DNA of 64,000 bases from positions 39,819,878 through 39,883,877 of the forward strand of contig NC_083878.1 in assembly GCF_032452875.1 (NCBI RefSeq). The letters are read 5' to 3'. The position numbers and the translations under genes were made by a program. Shown here one piece after another: positions 57,582 to 64,000 of the stretch; position 1 is the stretch's first letter; each line of letters starts with the position of its first letter. The notes under the pieces were generated by a model. The model was not told the DNA's origin, searched no databases, and worked only from the letters and a program-made list of their open reading frames with translations. This stretch comes from Bos javanicus. Taxonomy: Eukaryota; Chordata; Mammalia; Artiodactyla; Bovidae.

Positions 57582-58765
57582 GAAAAGGCAGAGGAACCAG
57601 AGATCAAATTGCCAACATCCCCTGGATCATGGAAAAAGCAAGAGAGTTCCAGAAAAACATCTATTTCTGCTTTATTGACTATGCCAAAGCCTTTGACTGG
57701 GTGGATCACAATGAACTGTGGAAAATTCTGAAAGAGATGGGCATAACAGACCACCTGACCTGCCTCTTGATAAATTTCTATTCAGGTCAGGAAGCAACAG
57801 TTAGAACTGGACATGGAACAACAGACTGGTTCCAAATAGGAAAAGGAGTACGTCAAGGCTGTATATTGTCACCCTGTTTATTTAACTTATATGCAGAGTA
57901 CATCATGAGAAACGCTGGACTGGAAGAAACACAAGCTGGAATCAAGACTGCCGGGAGAAATATCAATCACCTCAGATATGCAGATGACACCACCCTTATG
58001 GCAGAAAGTGAAGAGGAACTACAAAGCCTCTTGATGAAGGTGAAAGTGGAGAGTGAAAAAGTTGGCTTAAAGCTCAACATTCAGAAAACGAAGATCATGG
58101 CATCCGGGCCAATCACTTCATGGCAAGTAGATAGGGAAACAGTGGAAACAGTGTCAGACTTTATTTTTGGGGGCTCCAAAATCACTGCAGATGGTGACTG
58201 CAGGCATGAAATTAAAGGACACTTACTCCTTGGAAGGAAAGTTATGACCAACCTAGATAGCATATTCAAAAGCAGAGACATTACTTTGCCAACAAAGTCC
58301 ATCTGGTCAAGGCTATGGTTTTTCCTGTGGTCATATATGGATGTGAGAGTTGGACTGTGAAAAAGGCTGAGCACCAAAGAATTGATGCTTTTGAACTGTG
58401 GTGTTGGAGAAGACTCTTGAGAGTCCCTTGGACTGCAAGGAGGTCCAACCAGTCCATTCTAAAGGAGATCAGCCCTGGGTGTTCCTTGGAAGGAATGATG
58501 CTAAAGCTGAAACTCCAGTACTTTGGCCACCTCATGCGAAGAGTTGACTCATTGGAAACGACTTATGCTGGGAGGGATTGGGGGCAGGAGGAGAAGGGGA
58601 CAACAGAGGATGAGATACCTGGATGGCATCACTGACTCAATGGAGGTGAGTCTGAGTGAACTCCAGGAGTTGGTGATGGACACAGAGGCCTGGTATGCTG
58701 TGATTCATGGGGTCACAAAGAGTCAGACACGACTGAGTGACTGAACTGAACTGAACTGATCTGAA
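57582..58765 (+). mobile_element. BovB (RTE) LINE, 1.2 kb, 5'-truncated
   Basis: Starts mid RT (KGRGTRDQIANIPWIMEKAR). Keeps motif A within FIDYAKAFDWVDHNELW, motif B RQGCILSPCLFN and motif C YADD inside an open stretch to 58360. The C-terminal part then continues in another frame from about 58315 after a one-base loss near 58297. Ends GACTGAACTGAACTGAACTG. It interrupts the endonuclease region of the outer L1. Low-complexity T-rich bases at 57549-57580 and a 28-base L1-like piece at 58766-58793 mark the edges. Confidence 0.93.
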
Positions 58766-58856
58766 TACTCCATTGTGTATATTTACCACACAGCTGTTTA
58801 GTTGACCTATCCATAGGTGTGAGTGGGGTATTAAATTCTCCCACTATGATTGTGTT

Positions 58857-59846
58857 TTTTTAATCTAAATTTCTTTATTTTAATTGGAGGCTAATTACTT
58901 CACAATATTGTATTGTTTCTGCCACACATCAACATGAATCTGCCACGGGAGTACACGTATTCCCCATCCTGAACCCCCCTCCGACCTCCCTCTCTGTACC
59001 ATCCCTCCACGTCATCCCAGTGCACCAGCCCCAAGAATCTTGTATCGAACCTGGACTGGTGATTCGTTTCATATATGATATTATACATGTTTCCATGCCA
59101 TTCCCCCAAATCATCCCACCCTCTCCCTCTCCCACAGAGTCCATAAGACTGTTCTATACCTCTGTGTCTCTTTTGCTGTCTCACATACAGGGTTATTGTT
59201 ACCATCTTTCTAAATTCCATATATATGCTTTAGTATACTGTATTGGTGTTTTTCTTTCTGGCTTACTTCACTCTGTATAATAGGCTCCAGTTTCATCCAC
59301 CTCATTAGAACTGATTCAGATGTATTCTTTTTAATGGCTGAGTTAAAGTGGTACACATACACTTTATTGTGTATATGTACCACAGCTTTCTTTATCCATT
59401 CATCTGCTGATGGACATCTAGGTTGCTTCCATGTCCTGGCTATTATAAACAGTGCAGCGATGAACATTGGGGTACACGTGTCTCTTTCAATTCTGGTTTC
59501 CTTGGTGTGTATGCCCAGCAGTGGGATTGCTGGGTTGTATGGCAGTTCTATTTCCAGTTTTTTAAGGAATCTCCACACTGTTCTCCATAGTGGCTGTACT
59601 TGTTTGCATTCCCACCAACAGTGTAAGAGGGTTCCCTTTTCTCTACACCCTCTCCAGTGTTTATTGCTTGTAGACTTTTGGATAGCAGCCATTCTGACTG
59701 GCATGAAATGGTACCTCATAGTGGTTTTGATTTGCATTTCTCTGATAATGAGTGATGAGGAGTATCTTTATATGTGTTTGTTCGCCATCTTATGCCTTCT
59801 TTGGAGAAATGTCTGTTTAGTTCTTTGGCCCATTTTTTGATTGGGT
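58857..59846 (-). mobile_element. L1 LINE 3' part, 5'-truncated, nested
   Basis: 3' UTR of the TTGGAGGCTAATTACTTC type, then the complement of the ORF2 C-terminus (cysteine motif near 59590-59650, frame shift near 59345). The flanks CCCACTATGATTGTGTT (58840-58856) and CCCACTATTAATGTGTT (59847-59863) are a 17-base TSD with two differences, inside the outer L1. Confidence 0.93.
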
Positions 59847-60039
59847 CCCACTATTAATGTGTTATTGTTAATTTCCCCTTTCATACTTGTTAGCATTTGT
59901 CTTACATATTGCAGTGCTCCTATGTTGGGTGCCTATATATTTATAATTTTATATCTTCTTCTTGGATTGATCCTTTGATCATTATGTAGTGTCCTTCTTT
60001 GTCTCTTTTCACAGTCTTTGTTTTAAAGTCTACTTTATC

Positions 60040-60273
60040 TTATATGAATATTGCTACTCCTGCTTTCTTTTGGTCTTTATTTGCGTGGAAAATCTTTTTC
60101 CAGCCCTTCACTTTCAGTCTGTATGTGTCCCTTGTTTTGAGGTGGGTCTCTTGTAGACAACATATATAGGGGTCTTGTTTTTGTATCCATTCAGCCAGTC
60201 TTTGTCTTTTGGTTGGGGCATTCAATCCATTTACATTTAAGGTAATTATTGATAAGTATGATCCCGTTGACAT
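60040..60273 (-). pseudogene. L1 ORF2 start (endonuclease N-terminus)
   Basis: A 77-residue open stretch from the ORF2 start: YLSIITLNVNGLNAPTKRQR, the LNVNGL motif of the L1 endonuclease active site, then CCLQETHLKTRDTYRLKVKG with the catalytic E of QETH. It ends where the nested L1 and BovB interrupt the rest. 60290-60560 upstream belongs to the ORF1/inter-ORF region. Confidence 0.88.
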
Positions 60274-60566
60274 TTACTTTAATGTTTTGGGTTTGAATTT
60301 ATACTCCTTTTTTGTTTCCTATCTAGAGAAGATCCTTTAGCATTTGTTGGAGAGCTGGTTTGGTGGTGCTGAATTATCCGAGCTTTTGCTTGTCTGTAAA
60401 GCTTTTGATTTCTCCTCCATATTTGAATGAGATCCTTGCTAGGTACAGTAATCTGGGTTGTAGGTTTTTCTCTTTCTTCACTTTAAGTGTGTCCTGCCAT
60501 TCCCTTCTGGCCTGAAGAGTTTCTATGGAAAGATCAGCTGTTATCCTTATGGAATTCCTATTGCAA

Positions 60567-61089
60567 TTCAGTTCAGTTCAGTTCAGTCACTCAGTCGTGT
60601 CCGACTCTTTGCGACCCCATGAATCGCAACACGCCAGGCCTCCCTGTTCATCACCAACTCCTGGACTTCACTCAAACTCACATCCATCGAGTCGGTGATG
60701 CTATCCAGCCATCTCATCCTCTGTCATCCCCTTCTCCTCTCGCCCCCAATCCCTCCCAGCATCAGAGTCTTTTCCAATGAGTCAACTCTTCTCATGAGGT
60801 GGTCAAAGTATTGGAGTTTCAGCTTTAGCATCATTCCTTCAAAAGAACACCCAGGGCTGATCTCCTTTAGAATGGACCAGTTGGATCTCCTTGCAGTCCA
60901 AGGGACTCTCAAGAGGCTTCTCCAACACCACAGTTCAAAAGCATCAATTCTTCGGCACTCAGCTTTCTTCACACTCCAACTCTTGCATCCATACATGACC
61001 ACTGGAAAAACCATAGCCTTGACTAGATGGACCTTTGTTGGCCAAGTAATCTCTCTGCTTTTCAATATGCTATCAAGGTTGGTCATAAG
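60567..61089 (-). mobile_element. BovB (RTE) LINE, 5'-truncated
   Basis: TTCAGTTCAGTTCAGTTCAG at the left edge. The minus strand is open for 122 residues at 60724-61092 with TNLDSILKSREITWPTKVHL, RVPWTARRSNWSILKE and LKLQYFDHLMRRV. It sits exactly where the outer L1 ends. Beyond 61089 the sequence is not L1. Confidence 0.95.
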
Positions 61090-63225
61090 CATTTAATTGT
61101 ATACAAAAACTATAGATGATCCAGGATACCATAATTTCATTTGAATATTGTTGTTTACATCAGAATATAATGTTTTAGAAATATTTCAAATAACAGTTGT
61201 CAATATTCTTTAGATAAAGATGTACAGGAACACATGCTGTTATGCAAGTTGGTTTATTACTCATTGCAGTGAGAGAACACACATGAGGGGGAACATGAGG
61301 CCTCAGTAAAAAAAAGTATTACAATACTTATTATACAGTTTAGGGTTTGATGGGTGATTTGGGGAGGGTATACAGAAGATGTTATCTCTATATTCATTCC
61401 TATCAGAAAGCAGGAGTAATTCTATGTGGAGTTACATAATAAATCTTATCTGTAGGAAGAAAAGATTAGAAAGAGGATAAAAGTATCATTGGTAAATAAA
61501 CAACAATTATTCATTTTGGCCAAGAGAGGAGGCATCTGGTATTTTCTGAGTAGCACAGTGGCTTTGTGTCTTGGTGGCACTTGGACAAAAACAATGACGT
61601 GGTCTTGCTTTGTCTCATTTATTTTGGTCTCAGGGTAAATTTCTCTGATATTAGTACTCTGAAATTATTTATATCAAATATTAATAGAATTACATAGTCT
61701 GGTTGTAAGTGCTAGGAAAGTTTTTAAATGCCACAGATTGTTTTTTTCTTTTCAACCTGAAAATACAAATTCAAACTTGAGATACCACTTGGCATCACCA
61801 AGAAAATGTGGTTCTAGTAGGATAAAAATATTTTTATATGTGGTTTAAGTGTACACATGTACATATAAGATGACTATATTATAATGCAGTTTTTATAGAA
61901 GGGAACAGCTTTCCTCTTAATATTAATAATGAGATATCTAAATTTCAGGAAAAAAATATAATTTTATATCTTAGAATAAAATACTACATATTTCTAGAAA
62001 ATTCATGAATGTTTGATGAGACAATCATTGAGTTGATTGTGTTGAGACATTAGAAATGTCCCACCTGATGTCTTATGTAAGAACTACTATGTTTAGTTAA
62101 TAATATACTTGAGTCCTGGACCACTTGATTTCAGTCCCCGAGGCATCACTATTATGATGAAAGCCATATCTTCCATTCTGAAGATAAAATGAGAAAGACT
62201 AAACCAAATGGAATTATATTCTTTTAAATAAATAGATGATTTAGACTTCAGGGATATAATAGTGTCAAAATCACAAAGGGATTATTAAAATTTATGAAAA
62301 TTTTAAACATTAAAAATTTTTGCAGTGTGAGTAGTCCTACTTAGCATTTTGGGAGGTTGTTTGAAAGCATTTATGTTTCAACATTAAAGTCTACACAAAT
62401 ACATTTACTTTTCTCTTTCCCTGAATCTCATTTAAAGGGTAATAAGGGATAAAAATAAATCATAAGCCGGCAAAAATAAAGGCAATCTGAAGGGAGCTTT
62501 CCATGAATAAGACATTTCAATAAATTTCTTAAAGGTATAAAGTAAATTGAAAAGGGAACTGAAATACCTCATGGTTAGAGAGAGGGTTACCAAATAAAAT
62601 AAACTCTTCAGTTAAATTTAATTTTAAATAAGCATTTTTTTTAGTATAAGTATGTCCCATGCAATACTGGGAGTTCTGCATTTTAAAAAAATTTTATTCA
62701 TCTATTTATTTTTACTTTTTTGTTAATCTGACAAGCCTAGACACACAGAAGCTATTATTCCTAGAATGATTTGTAAAGATAGATGATTCATAAATCCCAA
62801 ATAAGATGGAATCAAAAAAATAACAGTTACAGAAAGTAATCTTGGAAACATAATTGCAATCAGAAATAGAAAGCAGAATAAAGGACAAATGAATATAAAA
62901 AAGAAATCCTTTCAGAACATGACAGAGAAATTGTATATAGGAAGAAGAAAATGAAGGTTTGGTGGAAGAGGTGGCAGACTATTGCCTATTGCCATTTTCT
63001 GTTGCCTTTGGACACTGTTCAAGGAGGTTACCACTGTGAGTTCCAGAAACCAAGCCAGGGCATCTCGCTCTGGTCCTATTCCTGCTCCATCTCCATTTCT
63101 GTCCTGCGTCCCCAACTAGCAACCACAACGATGCTCAAGCTACAGGATCGTCATCCCACTGCATGTAGGGGACACTGCAGTTGGCAATTACCAAGCACAA
63201 AATGGTGGAGTTTCAGTCAGGAACA
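61090..63225. other. Unassigned sequence
   Basis: No gene, SINE or LINE recognised in about 2.1 kb. 62940-63225 is less AT-rich and carries a 107-residue plus-strand frame (62951-63274). That frame runs into the following BovB and has no recognisable domain, so I treat it as non-coding. Confidence 0.5.
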
Positions 63226-64000
63226 CAGTTCAGTTCAGTTGCTCAGTTGTGTCCCACTCTTTGCAACCCCATGAACTGCAGCACACCAGGCTTCCCTGTC
63301 CATCACCAACTCCCAGAGCTTACTCAAACTCATGTCCATTGAATCGGTGATACGATCTGACCATTTCATCCTCTCTCATCCCCTTCTCCTCCCACTTCAA
63401 TCTTTTCCAGCGTCTGGGTCTTTTCCAGTGAGCCAGTTCTTTGCATCAAGTGACCAAACTATTGGAGTTTCAGCTTCAGCATCAGTCCTTCCAGTGAACA
63501 TTCAGGACTGATTTCTTTAGGATGGACTTGTTGGATCTCCTTGCAGTCCAAGGGACTCTCAAGAGTCTTCTCCAACACCACAGTTCAAAAGCATCAATTC
63601 TTTGCCGTTCAGCTTTCTTTATAGTCCAACTCTCACATCCATATGTGACTACTGGAAAAACCATAGCTTTGACTAAACGGACCTTTGTTGGCAAAGTAAT
63701 GTCTTTGCTTTTTAATATAACTGTGTAGGTTGGTCATAACTTTTCTTCCAAGGAGTAAGCATTTTTTAATTTCATGGCTGCAGTCACCATCTGCCGTGAT
63801 TTTGGAACCCCCCAAAAAAGTCTCTCACTGTTTCCATTGTTTTCCCATCTATTTGTCATGAAGTGATGGGACCAGATGCCATAATCTTTTCTGAATGCTG
63901 AATTTTGAAACAACTTTTTCATTCTCCTCTTTCAGTTTCATCAAGAGGCTCTTTAGTTCCTCTTCACTTTCTGCCATAAGGGTAGTGTCATCTGCATATC
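63226..64000 (-). mobile_element. BovB (RTE) LINE, runs off the window
   Basis: CAGTTCAGTTCAGTTGCTCA at the left edge, then the complement of ORF2 upward to the RT motif C region (GTGTCATCTGCATATC at the window end is the complement of the YADD codons). Frames are broken at about 63700 and 63830. The rest lies outside the window. Confidence 0.96.

Larger units (their letters stand above)
51233..60560 (-). mobile_element. Large L1 LINE, minus strand, with three nested insertions
   Basis: One L1 read from its 5'-truncated start near 60560 (just upstream of ORF2) to its 3' UTR end at 51233. Pieces: 59847-60560 (ORF1/ORF2 junction and ORF2 start), 58794-58856, 54267 to about 57580, and 51233-51632. 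These join in L1 order once the L1 at 51633-54266, the BovB at about 57582-58793 and the L1 at 58857-59846 are removed. That leaves about 4.5 kb. ORF2 is broken by many stops and shifts. The 3' UTR carries the TTGGAGGCTAATTACTTTA variant. Confidence 0.85.

Noticed and set aside
57569..57754. Minus-strand 61-residue frame
   Set aside because: It is the reverse reading of the BovB RT region.
62951..63274. 107-residue frame as a gene end
   Set aside because: Its C-terminal part is the 3' repeat of a BovB, and the rest has no recognisable domain.

Overview
This window looks like a gene-poor, AT-rich intergenic stretch of a bovid ruminant genome. The evidence is the repeat content: many copies of the ruminant RTE retrotransposon BovB (ending in TGAACTGA-like short repeats), BOV-A2 and Bov-tA SINEs (BovB-derived monomers, with or without a tRNA-Glu-like head), and L1 elements whose 3' UTR is of the L1_BT kind. 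These families are spread across cattle, buffalo, sheep and goats, so the sequence does not fix the species. I found no host protein-coding exon, no functional RNA gene and no CRISPR array. Every long open frame I could interpret belongs to a retrotransposon or an endogenous retrovirus.

Layout. 1-10 kb: mostly unrecognised DNA with scattered SINEs, an L1 3' end (2.3 kb), an ERVL-like LTR split by a BovB (4.9-6.1 kb), and a three-level nest of BovB inside Bov-tA inside an MLT1-like LTR (8.1-9.25 kb). 9.4-14.6 kb: an MLT1 LTR, then a very old plus-strand L1 carrying three younger insertions. 14.6-22.5 kb: largely featureless, with one young BOV-A2. 22.5-30.4 kb: BovB and L1 3' fragments, then a rearranged betaretrovirus-like remnant inserted in an old L1 and itself hit by three repeat insertions, then another BovB. 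31-37.5 kb: an MLT1 LTR split by BovB, a MIR, and a 2.4 kb BovB with a 12-bp target-site duplication (TSD) and an inverted 5' segment. 38-48.6 kb: old minus-strand L1 broken by BovB, MLT1 and SINEs, a fold-back BovB pair, and an L1 with its 5' UTR joined to its ORF2 3' end. 51.2-60.6 kb: one large minus-strand L1 interrupted by a younger L1 with an inverted 5' arm, a BovB, and a third L1. 60.6-64 kb: a BovB, an unrecognised stretch, and a BovB that runs off the window end.

How the parts relate. No genes here cooperate in a pathway. The content is a record of insertions. Clear TSDs at many elements and the nesting order give relative ages: MIR, old L1 and MLT1 first; then the ERVs; then BovB, Bov-tA and ruminant L1; with BOV-A2 and the 51.6-54.3 kb L1 among the youngest. 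BovB occurs at least 16 times in both orientations. I did not find an undescribed biological system. The most useful observations are the 5'-inverted BovB and L1 copies, the retroviral remnant whose LTR and gag point opposite ways, the fold-back BovB, and the apparent clustering of BovB truncation points.
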